Assembly: GCA_022036555.1 (NCBI GenBank)
Contig: CM039119.1
Coordinates: 40,954,858 to 41,018,857 of the forward strand
DNA from: Microstegium vimineum
Taxonomy: Eukaryota; Streptophyta; Magnoliopsida; Poales; Poaceae
Length of the DNA: 64,000 bases
Direction of reading: 5' to 3'
The position numbers were made by a program, and so were the translations under genes. Below are positions 22,408 through 34,944 of the stretch, piece after piece. The notes below the pieces were generated by a model, which made no database searches, was not told where the DNA came from, and worked only from the letters and a program-made list of their open reading frames with translations. Within the stretch, counting starts at the first letter, position 1. Every line of letters begins with the position of its first letter.

Positions 22408-24027
22408 TGAAGAATCATGGCCCTAGTTGGTTTCGACGATTAACGACAATTAGAGATTATTATGGCTAACGTGTGTTTTGCAGAGGCTATGCGTAGCTTA
22501 GCCATAGTGATCAAGGAGAGTGGGCTCTAATGGTCATAACTTAGCCCCCAAGATGGCTATCATTTCGGTTTTTAAGGAGACATGATGAAGACCCTAGAAT
22601 GATAGGCTAAGTGCCATAAGGAGATGAAGGGCATTTAGAATTAGATAGGGCTTCTCTTTTTACCTTTGACCGTACTATTAAGAGGGGTTGAGATTAGTAG
22701 CTTGACTTAGGAAAGCTTCATGACTTAGGTGTGGTGCACACTTGACTTCCTTAGCTCTAAGCAAGCCTATGGTGACCGTAAGATAGCCTAGAACAACTTC
22801 CATATTCATCGCGACGAAAAACGGAGTTGTCAAAATCGTTTTCTGGGCGTCGGATGCTCCTGGCAGGGGCGCCGGACGCTGTCCGTCGCGTCGGACAAAG
22901 GCGCCGGACGCTGGGTAATTGAGTCCACAGCGTCCGTCGGCCTTCTAGAGAGGATGTTTTCTGGCAAAGTCTTTTAGGGTCTGTCGGACGCTGTCCGTCG
23001 GCCAGGCGTCGGACGCTGGGAAGAGCGTCCTTCGACCTTCCAGAGAGGGTGTTTTTCAACCCTAGCCAGAATTCAGCGTCGGACGCTGTGGTTGAGCGTC
23101 CATCGCCCAGTGACGTAGCGTCCGTCGCTGGGAACAGTGTGTCAGAACTAGCCGTTAGACAGGGCGTCGGACCGTCCGTCGCCTAGGCGCCGGAGCGTCC
23201 GTCGCCCCAACTATGAACAGAAACTAGCCGTTGGGCATGCGATGGACCGTCCGTCGCCTAGTCGACGGAGCGTCCGTCGCCAACTTAAAATGCCAGCCCG
23301 AGGCAGTTTTCAGAGGGTCTATTTATAGCCCCTCCCACTTCTCTCCCACCTGGCCTTTGCTCATTCAAGTTGCTGAGTTTGTTGAGAAGGTTGGGAAGAG
23401 AGCAAGAGCCCTAGAGAGAGAGAGAGAGTGATTCCCGAATCCATCCATCCTCTCTTAAGTTCATCCAAGAGTTCAAGTGTGCATCCTCTAGTTGTGAAGC
23501 TTGAGTGAGTCAAGCGAAGATCGAGGCTTGTTACTCTTGGTGATCGACATCACCTAGACGGTCCGGTGGTGCTCGGAGGAAGGCGATCGCCGGAGGATTG
23601 TCGGCGGCCCTTCTCCATTGACGTTTGTGATCGGTTGTGGGCGATTCACCGAGCCAGAGTGGCGAAGAATCAGCCTGTAGAGAGCACTCATCCCTTGCGC
23701 GGGATTGAGGGGAGCTATACCTTGCGAGGTGCTCCAACGAGGACTAGGGGGGAGTGTCGACTCCTCGATACCTCGGCAAAACATCGCCGTGTCAAGCATC
23801 TCTTTCCCTAGCTCTTTACTACCGCATTACTTTCCGCACTTGTCTTTCTTTCCATACTATAATTGTGTAGGAAGTTTTTGCTTTCCATTGTCTTGCTACT
23901 GCTTTCTAGCTAGGACACACAAGCGGTAGGCACTTGGGGGTTAATTGGCTCTTTATAGGTTTAATTCTTGTTTAGAAAATAAAAAGAGCCCAATTCACCC
24001 CCCCTCTTGGGCATTTTGATCTTTTCA
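22408..24027 (+). repeat. 5' LTR of Sirevirus
   Basis: It runs TGAAGAATCATGG to GATCTTTTCA. A GC-rich block (about 22850-23280) holds many GCGTCGGACGCT and AGCGTCCGTCG units in near-palindromic arrangement. The TATA box (TATTTATAG) follows at 23320-23328. It carries a 32-bp motif stretch absent from the 3' LTR. Confidence 0.92.
23320..23328 (+). promoter_or_regulatory. TATA box of Sirevirus 5' LTR
   Basis: TATTTATAG lies just downstream of the palindrome cluster; the copy in the 3' LTR is at 35824-35832. Transcription would start some 30 bp further on. Confidence 0.6.
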
Positions 24028-24028
24028 A

Positions 24029-24042
24029 TTGGTATCAGAGCA
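24029..24042 (+). promoter_or_regulatory. Primer-binding site (tRNA-iMet)
   Basis: TTGGTATCAGAGC begins two bases after the LTR end and is the standard initiator-Met-tRNA site of plant copia elements. Confidence 0.9.
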
Positions 24043-24080
24043 AGGTTTGCTCTAAATTAGGCTTCACCGCCTAGAGCAAG

Positions 24081-26300
24081 ATGTCCCATGGGGATGGACC
24101 ACCTCCCATGTTCGATGGAGACAACTTTCCTTATTGGAAAGTTTGTATGGAGGCCTATCTAGAGGCCGTTGACGTGGGCATGCTCAAAGCCGCCAAAAAG
24201 GGAGGCACCCTCTTCGCGGAGGACCTCAACTTTGATAAGCACAATGCCAAGGGGAAGAACATTATCTTTCGTGGCATTAGCAAGGATGTCTTCAACCGAG
24301 TGCGTAATGCCAAAGACGCATTTGAGTTGTGGACCACTATTTGTGCACTTCACGAAGGCACAAAGAGTGAGTGTGAAGAACGCTATCACTTAGTTATGGC
24401 TAAGCTCAATTCTTTCTCTATGCATGCAAATGAAAATGCAAATGAAATGTACTCACGACTCAACATTATTGTAGAGGAATTGAATGGGCTCGGTCTCAAC
24501 CAAATGGAACCGGCCGATGTGGTACGCAAGATTCTTTGTGTCTTGCCCATTGAGAAGTATGGCCACATCGTCACGGTGCTTCACCAAGGAGATCTCTCCG
24601 CCGCTACACCAACACAAATTTTGGGCAAGATCAATGCCCATGAGATGTACATGAAGATTGGTGATGATGTCTCTTCTTCCTCCTCCAAGAAGAAAGAAAA
24701 AGAGAAGGAGGAGAAGAAGGACTTGGCACTCAAGGCATCCTCCTCGGAGAAGCACAAGATGCAATTTGTTTATGAGAGTGCAAGTGATGAGGAAGATGAT
24801 GATGATCTAGCTCTCATGGTGAAGAAGACAACTAAGATGTTGAAGAAGCTAAGCAAGAATGGAGTCAAGTTTGACTCAAAGAAGAAGAAATTCTTCACAA
24901 GCTCTTCAAGAAAGCCTCTCTCCAAGATGGATTGCTACAATTGTGGCAAACTTGGACACTTGGCTCATGCTTGCCCCGAGGAGAAGAAAGACAAGTACAA
25001 GAACAAGAAAGCAAACAACAAGTTCAAGTACAACAAGGGCAACAAAGTTGAGTCAAGTGATGAGGAGAAGAAGGATGCCAAGCCATTTAAGAAGAAGAAG
25101 AACTTCAACTTTCACAAGAAGAAGAAGAATGGCAAAGCCTACATTGTTGGTGATTGGCTCACCGACATTGAAGACTCAAGTGATTCATCCGGAGATGAAA
25201 GTGAAGAAGAGAAGGTGGCCGCCTTGGTGATTGGTTCATCTACTCCACTGCTACCCCCTCCATCATCACCGGGCTCATCCTCTACACACCTATGCCTCAT
25301 GGCTAAAGGTGACAAAAAGGTACAAAAAGAGGATAGTGATGATGAGGCTAGCTCTAGTGATGATAGTGATGATGAGTTTGAGGCACCTTCCTATGATGAA
25401 CTAATTGAGATTTGCAATAAATACACTAAGCTCATTAGGAAGTATAAAGGCAAAAGTGAATCACTAGAGAAAGCCAATGGTAACTTGCATGCTTAGCTTG
25501 ATGACTTGTCTAGTGGCTAATGATGAATTGAAGCTTGAGAACAAATCTCTCTCATCTAGCACTAGGGAGCTCAAAGCCTCACTCAAGCAAGCAAATGAGA
25601 AACATGATAAGCTTGAGAGGCCAACACAAGAGCTCCAAACAAGATACAACTTGATAAAAGATGACTACAACCAAGTTAAAAATGAACAAGGCACACTTGT
25701 GATAGCTAATGAATTGCTTTCAAATGATCTTGCTACACATGTTGCTATTAACCCGGTTGTTAAGTGTGATATAGCTACTTCTTGTGAGGACTTGCTTGAT
25801 GAAGTTGCTAGTGAGCAAAATGCTAAGGGCAAGGGCAAGAAGGTAGTTGAGGCCGATAAGCATGATGACTATGTGAAGATGAGGCAAGAAAACTCCAAGC
25901 TCAAGGAAGAGCTAATCAACCTCAAGGCAAGCAAGCCACTCACTATCAAGTCGGCCAAACAAGATAACAAAGATGCACTGACCTTGATCAACTCTCTCAA
26001 AGAAGAAAATGCAAAGCTCAAGGTTGAGAAGATCAAGCTTACAAGTGGATTGGAGAAGTTCACCAAGGGCCACAACCTTCAAAGTGAGCTCTTGATGAAC
26101 ACTATCATGAAGACCGACAAGACCGGCATTGGGTTCAAGGAGAACCAAATCATGAAGGCCAAGGTCAAGATAGAAGCCAAGAACTATTACAAGAACAAGG
26201 CTATGAGAAGCAACTATGACACACCAAAGCCCAAGCCCAAGATGTGCTTTGGATGTGGTCAAGGGTCACCTTCAATCCCAATGCAAGACTCCACCTCCTA
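24081..26300 (+). pseudogene. gag, Sirevirus
   Basis: ATG at 24081 opens a copia-type gag (FDGDNFPYWKVCMEAYLEA; LWTTICALHEGTKSECEERY). The zinc knuckle CYNCGKLGHLAHAC has its first Cys at residue 285. Acidic and Lys-rich segments follow, then a long coiled coil (25540-26100) and a second knuckle-like motif (CFGCGQ...GHLQSQC, about 26250-26275). Such a long coiled-coil Gag is typical of Sireviruses. Decay: TAG at 25494 (after NLHA, where Gln fits), a 1-base frameshift shortly after, and a small indel that splits the second knuckle near 26262. Confidence 0.85.
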
Positions 26301-26518
26301 AGACCTTGCCCAAGCACATAAGGCCTTTCGCTCATGATGCACACTTCATCATCAACAAGGACTCCAAGGGTAGACCTCAAGTTGTATTTCTCGGTCCTAA
26401 GATGAAGAACAAGACTAAAGTGCTATGGGTTGCTAAGGAATTGGTGGACAAGTCTATGGGACCTCGCCAAGTGTGGGTTCCCAAACAACAAGCTTAACTC
26501 CAAGTTGCTTGTGTGTAG
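26301..26518 (+). other. gag-pol linker, frameshifted
   Basis: It continues the Gag C-terminal tail (RPFAHDAHFIINKDSKGRPQ) in the pol frame. That frame has TAA after VPKQQA and TAG before VNYKTGGSHW. In an intact copy gag and pol would probably be one frame. Confidence 0.6.
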
Positions 26519-29500
26519 GTGAACTACAAGACCGGTGGAAGTCATTGGGTGATTGATAGTGGATACACTCAACATATGACCGGTGACTCCCGGATGTTCA
26601 CCACACTTGAGGAAGATTGTGAAGGGCAAGACAAGATTACCTTTGGGGACAATTCAAAAGGCAAAGTGCAAGGCCTAGGCAAAGTGGCAATCTCAAATGA
26701 TCGATCAATATCAAATGTCTTGCTAGTACAATCATTGAGCTTCAACTTGCTATCGGTGGGACAACTATGTGATCTTGGTTTCCATTGTCTCTTCACTCCA
26801 AATGAGGTAGTTGTGTCCAAGATTGAAGATTCATCATTGATATTCAAAGGGTTTCGGCACAACAATCTCTACCTAGTGGACTTCACCTCAAATGAAGCTA
26901 GTTTGCAAACATGTCTATTCTCCAAGAGCTCTTTGGGTTGGCTATGGCATAGAAGATTGGCACATGTGGGAATGTCAACCTTGAAGAAGCTTGTCAAGAA
27001 GGAATTGGTTAGAGGTGTCAAGGATGTTGTGTTTGAGAAGGACAAACTTTGTAGTGCATGTCAAGCCGGCAAGCAAGTGGCAAACACTCATCCAACCAAA
27101 GCTTTCATGTCAACCTCAAGAGTCCTAGAGCTACTCTACATGGATCTATTTGGACCTACCACCTATGCTAGCCTTGGCGGCAATCTCTTTTGCTTGGTAG
27201 TAGTTGATGACTACTCTAGATACACTTGGGTGTTCTTTCTTCAAGACAAGGGAGAAACTCAATCAATATTCAAGAAGTTTGCAACTAGAGCCCAAAATGA
27301 GTTTGATGTGAAGATCAAGAAGATAAGAAGTGACAATGGGACCGAATTTGTGAACACCAAGATTGAAGACTATTGTGATGAAGTTGGGATCAAGCATGAA
27401 GTATCCGCCACCTATACTCCTCAACAAAATGGTGTAGTAGAGAGAAAGAACCGGACACTTATCACTCTTGCAAGATCAATGCTTGATGAATACAACACCC
27501 CCGAGAAGTTTTGGGCCGAAGCAATCAACACTGCATGCTATGCGGCCAACCGACTATTTGTCCAAAGGCTTCTCAAGAAGACCCCCTATGAGCTTGTGAA
27601 AGGGAAGAAACCGGATATATCCTTTTTCTGAGTGTTTGGTTGCAAAGTGTACATGTACAAGAAGCGCCAACACTTGGGCAAGTTCCAAAGAAGATGTGAC
27701 ATTGGTTTCTTAGTTGGGTATTCACTTAAATCCAAGGCATACCATGTATTTAACAAAGCCACCGGCTTAGTTGAAGAAACATATGACTTGGAGTTTGATG
27801 AAACTAATGGCTCTCAAGAAGAGGATGAAAATCTTGATGATGTAGGTGATGAACCCTTGAGGGAGGCAATGAAGAACATGCCAATTGGTGCTATCAACCC
27901 ACAAGAGGTGGAAGAAGTTGAATATGAAGCAAGTCAAGATCCTTCTCCACCCCACACGCCTCAAGTTGATGAAGGAGATCAAGTGAGGGAAGCTCAAGAA
28001 GACACTCACATCCCTCAAGATCAAGCCGAGGCCGAAGCAAGCAATGTTGAAGCACCGCAACCTCCTCCCCAAGAGATCAATAGAATATCTACACCTATGC
28101 TTCAAGCACATCCTCAAGACCTCATCATAGGGAGTCCATCAAGGCGGGTAACAACTCGATCTAAACTTGCTTCTTATGTTGAACATCACTGCTTTGTTTC
28201 CTTTGTTGAGCCTTCTAGTGTGGAGGATGCACTTGCGGATCCGGATTGGGTGAACGCCATGCACGAAGAGTTGAACAACTTCACCCGGAACGAAGTGTGG
28301 ACACTAGTAGAAAAGCCCAAAGGAGCAAGAATCATTGGCACCAAGTGGGTGTTTAGGAACAAGCAAGATGATCAAGGCGTGGTTGTGAGAAACAAGGCAA
28401 GATTGGTGGCAAAGGGGTTCTCCCAAGTTGAAGGCTTGGATTTTGGGGAGACCTTTGCACCGGTTGCAAGACTAGAAGTCATTCGTATCCTCTTGGCATA
28501 TGCTTCACACCATAAAATGAAACTTTTTCAAATGGATGTGAAGAGTGCCTTTCTTAATGGTTTCATTAATGAACTTGTTTTTGTCTCACAACCTCCCGGG
28601 TTTGAAGACCCAAATTGTCCTAATCATGTGTATAGGTTGTCCAAGGCACTCTATGGATTGAAGCAAGCTCCAAGAGCTTGGTATGAGAGGCTAAGGGACT
28701 TCCTACTCAAGAAGGGCATCAAGATCGGGAAAGTGGATACCACACTCTTCACCAAGGTGTTAGATGGAGAGATCTTTGTTTGCCAAGTATATGTCGATGA
28801 CATTATATTTGGGTCAACAAACCAAGGTCATAGCAAGGAATTTGGTGCATTGATGTCCAAGGAGTTTGAGATGTCGATGATTGGCGAGCTAACCTTCTTC
28901 CTTGGCTTCCAAGTGAAGCAATTGAGGGAGGGCACCTTCATATCTCAAGAGAAGTACACTTATGATGTGCTCAAGAAATTCAAGATGGAGGATTGCAAGC
29001 CAATCAAGACCCCAATGCCTACTAATGGGCATCTCGATCTCGATGAGGGAGGTAAACCGATCGACCAAACTCTCTATCGTTCTATGATCGGTAGTTTACT
29101 TTACCTCACCGCTTCTAGGCCGGATATCATGTTTAGTGTGTGTATGTGTGCTAGGTTTCAAGCAAACCCTAAGGAGTCGTATCTTTGTGCGGTTAAAAGA
29201 ATCCTTAGGTACTTAAGGCACACCCCTAGCATGGGTCTTTGGTATCCCAAAGGAGCTCCCTTCCAACTAGTTGGCTATTCCGATTCAGATTATGCCGGGT
29301 GTAAGGTTGATAGGAAGAGTACCTCCGGCGGGTGCCACATGCTAGGAAGATCACTTGTTTCTTGGTCCTCTAAGAAGCAAAATAGTGTGGCATTGTCAAC
29401 CGCCGAAGCGGAATACATTGCCATGGGAGCAAGTTGTGCACAAATCTTATATATGACCCAAACACTCTTTGATTACGACGTGTTTTTAAAAGAAGTTCCA

Positions 29501-29749
29501 CTTTTGTGTGATAATGAAAGCGCCGTAAAGCTTGAAAACAACCCGGTTCAACACTCTCGCACCAAGCACATAGATATTCGCCATCACTTTCTTAGAGATC
29601 ATGTGGCTAGGAAAGACATCACACTAGTTGGAGTTAAGAGCGAAGAGCAATTGACGGATATCTTCACAAAACCACTCGATGAAACAACCTTTTGTAGGTT
29701 GAGAAGCGAGTTAAATGTGCTTGATCACTCTAACTTCACTAAAAGATGA
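26519..29749 (+). pseudogene. pol: protease, integrase, RT, RNase H (Ty1/copia)
   Basis: Numbered from 26519: protease active site DSG at residues 13-15; integrase zinc finger H144, H149, C178, C181; catalytic D209 (YMDLFG), D272 (SDNGTEF) and E308 (VERKN). After one in-frame TGA (27629-27631) the same frame continues with FGCKVYMYKK, then RT (KSAFLNGF; LSKALYGLKQAPRAWYERL; catalytic YVDD about 28789-28800) and RNase H (SDSDYAGC, STAEAEYIAM, HIDIRHHF). It ends at TGA 29747-29749. The single TGA replaces the Arg expected before VFGC (CGA to TGA), so pol needs only one base change to be open. Confidence 0.92.
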
Positions 29750-31291
29750 GCTTGTGTGAACCATGCATTCATATGTAATATAACATATTTAATTTGGTAA
29801 TGCACTTAGGCTTGGCTAACGCGGCTAAGATAACCGCCCTCAAAGCGTGTGACAAAGCTTAACCGCGGTTTAAACTTGCAAGCAACCTAGATTCAAATTT
29901 CGTATTGCATAGCTTATGCATGTGTGTTGTTTGCCCTTTCTTTTCGGTTAAGTTTCTTGAGCATTCTCTATGATAGTCCACTTAGGGGGAGCATTCCAAG
30001 CTCAAGTCACTCCAATACCCCTCTTGTGGCCATATGATGACTCCTTGGCGCTTCCATTCGAATATTTTGAGCTAAAAACTAAATTTAAGCCTACGGCAAA
30101 CTATTTGAAAATGAGTGTTTGAGAGATGGTTCTCATATCAAGTCCAATCAAGTGTTATTTGGATCTTATTGGGATTGGAACTTGGTTGGGATAAAGACGC
30201 AAAAAGAAAATTTGAAAAATTCTATTTTTAAGGCGTCGGACGCTACCGACGGACGCTCGGTGTCAATTGCCTCAGCGTCCGTCGCGATCATCCGGAGATT
30301 AAAGTTGCCCGCTAACAGGGCGACGGACACTCTCCCAAGCGTCCGTCGCGGTCAATGCGATTGGACGTTTCAAATCGGCTCTGGAAGCCCGACGGACGAT
30401 GCCGTCGGACGCTCCCCAAGCGTCCGTCGCGAACTTAACGGCGAATTTTTTTTTAAAAACCCCGATCCTTCTGTGTTTTCTGCCGATCGATGTTGCCCGC
30501 CGCTGTGCTGTGCCCTAACCCTAACCACCGTGGATCCTTTCCCTGCGCCGTAGTTCCCCCTTCCACCACCGCCTACGACGCCACACATGCCCTCTCCAAC
30601 TCTTTGCGCCGCCGCGGGACCTCACCTGCGCCGCCGTGCTTTCACCTCCACTCACCACCTGATTCCCTGCTCTAACCCAGTCGAGCAGGAGTCTCTCTAG
30701 GCCGAGGAGCTCTCCTGGTCAAGGGTCGGCTGATCTCTTTTGCGATTCAAGGTGAATTTCAAATCCTGTGTTTCTATTCCCCTCTGGTTTGCAAATCAAC
30801 TCACCCATTCTTTGTCACCTTGCCAATCCTAAATCTTTCACTTTACCTTGTCTTGGTTTAGTGCGGATTGCGGATTGCGGTTGATTGATCCGGGAAACTC
30901 ACCTCTTCTCCCTTTTTGGTCAGAGATTCGAGGTATGGCAGTTGGACTTTTCGCGATCTACCCTTTCCTAATTTCATGCTTCCAATAGACCCTTACCTCT
31001 CGATAAATGCTTATGGTATATATATCTCTATCTATTTCTCACGAGCAAGGTCAGTTGGTCAGTTGATCAGAGAATCAGCCAGTTGAGCAGTGTCAGTGAA
31101 CTCGGGGCAAAGCCCGCGAGTATGGATCGAGGCAAAGCCTCGCGAGGATAGTCCAGGGTCGGCGTGCCACTCTTGCAATAGATTTTTTCTGCGGTCTGTC
31201 AGAGGTTCAGGGTCAGTGGTTGATTGGCAGTGAGTTTGTTCTTTGTCTCTTGAGGTTTCTTGTCAGCGTTTTGATTGCAAAGATTTCAGAT
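29750..31291 (+). other. Post-pol region with palindromic motif array and env leader
   Basis: Noncoding. At 30230-30435 it repeats the LTR-type motifs GCGTCGGACGCT, GCGTCCGTCGCG and CGACGGACG. A CT-rich, gene-like leader follows (30480-30750), with a possible donor at AAG|GTGAAT (near 30750) and an acceptor TTTCAG at 31290, just before the env-like ATG. This looks like a promoter and spliced leader for the env-like gene, but no transcript evidence is available here. Confidence 0.5.
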
Positions 31292-34200
31292 ATGGCAAGG
31301 ACAAAGAACGCAGGTCCCGTTCCTGGTAGTGGTGGTGACCCTCCACCTCCACTGCGTCCACCCACTGACCGGGGTAAGGGAAAGCAGAAGGTTATCTCTT
31401 GGAAGCGCAAGAGGCCAGCGATGGATCCAGACTCGGTAGCCGCTCTAGCAGTGGTAGAGGCCGCCGAGATAGCTGAGCGAGGAGGACATCGCGCCGGCTT
31501 GAGGCTCTCGCCTCGCCGTGGAGCACGTCGTGAGTCCCCTCCACCTCCAGAGTCAGAGCCCGTCGAGGCTACAGAGGCACCAGAGACAGAGCCAGTCCCA
31601 GCGACTGAGCAGACAGAGGCCGCGAGCCACTCTACCATTGGAGAGCTAATGAGCCGTCGAGTTACCCGTTCCCCCGAGGCTTAGGTGCACCACCTAGCCC
31701 TCCAGGACCTCGGCTCCCAGACCCCGTGAGGCACCGGGTTCGTACACTTACAGCGAAGCAAGTTCAGCTGCTTCGGTTTGTTGACTTCCAGTCCTGGTTC
31801 CCACCTCAGAGGGACCCCCATGCCGGACGAGAGTTCTATACTACAGTGCACGAGGACTTCTACAGAGCATATGTAGACACTGATGCTCCTCTCAGGGCCC
31901 ACAGGGTGTGCCCATCTGCTCAGATAGAGGGGATCGGTGGTCCAGAGATCCTGCAGCACCTCCAGTACATCCAGGGTCTAACAGATTTGACGGGACGCTC
32001 AGGGGCATATAAGAAGGAGTGGGTATACTAGTTTTACGCCTCTCTGTGGATCTCACCTGATTGCGACTGAGCAGACAGAGGCCGCGAGCCACTCTACCAT
32101 TGGAGAGCTAATGAGCCGTCGAGTTACCCGTTCCCCCGAGGCTTAGGTGCACCACCTAGCCCTCCAGGACCTCGGCTCCCAGACCCCGTGAGGCACCAGG
32201 TTCGTACACTTACAGCGAAGCAAGTTCAGCTGCTTCGGTTTGTTGACTTCCAGTCCTGGTTCCCACCTCAGAGGGACCCCCATGCCGGACGAGAGTTCTA
32301 TACTACAGTGCACGAGGACTTCTACAGAGCATATGTAGACACTGATGCTCCTCTCAGGGCCCACAGGGTGTGCCCATCTGCTCAGATAGAGGGGATCGGT
32401 GGTCCAGAGATCCTGCAGCACCTCCAGTACATCCAGGGTCTAACAGATTTGACGGGACGCTCAGGGGCATATAAGAAGGAGTGGGTATACTAGTTTTACG
32501 CCTCTCTGTGGATCTCACCTGATCACGAGTTCCTCCACTTCGCATACCAGGGACGTGACTTCAGGGTTACAGCTGCCAGATTCCGAGAGCTCTTTCACCT
32601 CGAGTCCTCACCTACCAGGATACACAGTCTCTGCTATGGGGATCAGGAGGCCCCTCACCGACCTCACGATGGTATAGTGCCATCCACGGACTTTATGAGT
32701 CCGTGCTTTCAGCAGCCGTTCACTGAGGGTTCGAGCCGTACGCCACGTTACCTCACTCCTTTAGCTCGGATCCTCCACGAGGTTCTCAGACGTACTATTC
32801 TACCCCGGATTGGAGCTAGGGATACTATCACTCGTCTTCAGCTTTGGCTCCTAGCTCACATTGTTCGGAAAGAGAAGTTCGACCTCTGGGATTTGATAGT
32901 GAGCGAACTCGAGGATATTATAGGTGCTGGGTTCAGGGTTCATTGGCAGCTACAGTTCGCCCATTGGATTTCATATTTGATAGTTGCCAAGACCGGGTCA
33001 GGTGTCATGAGAGTCACACTTACGAGGTCAGCTACCGAGTTCCCAGTCTACTCGATGAGTCAGCTTGTGGCCCATGGGCAGTTGCCTCGCCCCAGCAGAG
33101 CCTATAGACCAGGCACCAGGCAGGCCGGAGTGCCACCACAGTCGGCCGAGGTCACAGATGCGACAGTTGAGCAGATTGCTCAGGCAGAGCTAGCAGACTT
33201 GGATGCAAAGATAGATACAGCTGCTGAGACAGTCTTTCGAGAGGACCTCGATTCCGACAGCTCTGACGAGGACTACTAGCCCGTGCATGAGTATACACCG
33301 ATGACCCATGACCACGAGGCAGGAGGGTCAGGCACAACTGCAGCAGCTCCAGCTCCAGGCTTCAGTTCCTCAGAGGCTACCTTGCTCACTATTCTATCGA
33401 GGATGCAGGAGGAGCAGTCTCGCCAGGCAGAGGAGCAGAGACGACAGGCTGCAGACCTATGGAGGCTTACTGAGCAACAGCTGGCAGCTCAGGCACAGAC
33501 ACAGGCCAGACAGGACGAGTTCCAGAGTCAATTCTTGGCATATTAGCTGCAGTAGGCAGAGATTCAGAAGACTCAGACACTTCTTCTTGAGCGTCTTCTG
33601 GCCTCTAGCTCCGGGCAGACTTCCATGCCACAGTTCCAGTTGCCCGGCGTATCCCAGCAGCAGCAGTTCACCTCTCCTCCACAGTAGCCTTCAGTAGTTG
33701 TGGTGCCAACTCCAGCATTACCGTCCAGAGGACAGCAGAGTCAGGCACCAGCTACTCCTCCGTTCCAGCCGGTAGCCTCTCCTGAGTATCAGACTCCGAG
33801 GACCCAGGTGTCCTCTTGGATAGCTTCACCCGGAGAGTTCCAGACAGGCTTCACTCCTACCCGGGGAACTACCTTAGCAGAGGCCTCGAGAGATCTGTCA
33901 GCTTCCTATCTTGAGATCACGGGAGAAGACTCCCCAGGAGCAGCTCAGCAGGTCACACCAGCTCCAGAGACAGCAGTGGATCCTCCGGCGACAGGCACTC
34001 ACCAGTCCTCAGTTGCATCGTCGGAGATCGCACCTGAGCAGTCAGCACAGACAGTCACCACACCTCCAGCTGCCGTTCAGACGGATGCCATATCCCTAGC
34101 AGAGGAAGTTACAGTGGCAGTGTCCTCTCTCGGTCAGACTCAGCCTGCAGAGGTTGCAGCAACAGTGTCCCTAGTGGCACTTGCAGTGACACTGTCCCCC

Positions 34201-34467
34201 TCGCCTCGAGTTTTCACTCGTCGGGCTCCCAGGCCTGCTACTACTGAGGCAGGACCGTCAGAGGCACCAGCTGAGCCTCAGGGGGAGTCAGTTGAGACCG
34301 CAGCTCCAGAGGTGCCAGTGACAGCTCCAGAGACCACCCCAGCTGCACCTACACCGGCAGAGACCGAGGCAGATGATGAGTCAGACGAGTCAGACCTTTA
34401 GGACTTCATCATGCTGGATCGCAGAGCTGCAGCTTCTTCGCCTTCTTCTCCAGCCCCAGACTCTTAG
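31292..34467 (+). pseudogene. env-like gene of Sirevirus
   Basis: ATG at 31292 opens a Pro-rich, basic N-terminus (MARTKNAGPVPGSGGDPP). After a frame change near 31670 a second frame runs to 34465. It holds a globular part (FVDFQSWFPPQRDP; LTPLARILHEVLRRTI; FRVHWQLQFAHWISYL), then a Gln/Arg-rich coiled coil (33390-33545) and a Pro/Thr/Ala-rich tail. Proline-rich segments plus a coiled coil resemble the SIRE1-type env-like protein. I see no convincing signal peptide or transmembrane segment. All in-frame stops in the second frame outside the duplication junction are TAG (32029, 32491, 33277, 33544, 33553, 33685, 34399, 34465). A 462-bp tandem duplication (31601-32524) adds further disruption. 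Confidence 0.65.
31601..32524 (+). repeat. 462-bp tandem duplication in env-like gene
   Basis: Unit 1 is 31601-32062 and unit 2 is 32063-32524, nearly identical (one visible difference, CACCGGG versus CACCAGG). 462 is a multiple of three, but the junction creates TGA at 32068 in the main frame. Their near identity makes this a recent event. Confidence 0.9.
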
Positions 34468-34930
34468 TTTTTTGGTGCTAGACGCCAAAGGGGGAGAGAG
34501 GGTCGAGTATAGTGATAGGGGGAGGGATTTGGATCTTTGTATGCTTTATTTCCCCGTACTCTTTCATCATGTCTACTTTTATGCATTTGTCTATATGTGT
34601 GATGTGATGATGGTTGATGTTTATATGGTTGCATGTGACAAAACTCTTGTTTATCTCTAATATATCTTGTGAGTTGTCTCATGTTCATGATATATCTCCT
34701 TGCTTAACGTCATTTGAGCTTCCGCGCTTTTCTCCGAAACATCCCTTGAGAATATCATGAGGTACTACTTTTACATTCATATCCATAAGTACCATGTTTT
34801 GTGATTTGACTTGGGTGAGCAAGTATGCTTCATTACAATTTCACTAACCCTTGCTCAACCATCCCAAGTCACCCTTGAATCTTAACCAAAACTCTTATCC
34901 ATACTCGAAGTTCTATTGTCGTCAATCACC
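34468..34930 (+). other. 3' untranslated region of Sirevirus
   Basis: T-rich sequence after the env-like gene with no coding signal. Several short GGGGGAG runs near 34490-34525 resemble extra polypurine tracts, which Sireviruses are known to carry. Confidence 0.5.
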
Positions 34931-34944
34931 AAAAAGGGGGAGAT
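34931..34944 (+). promoter_or_regulatory. Polypurine tract of Sirevirus
   Basis: AAAAAGGGGGAGAT directly precedes the 3' LTR and would prime plus-strand DNA synthesis. Confidence 0.85.

Noticed and set aside
32029..34467. Programmed amber readthrough or recoding of TAG in the env-like gene
   Set aside because: There are many TAGs in varied contexts, none of those checked followed by CAR-YYA, and the same pattern occurs in unrelated elements; decay at CAG is simpler.
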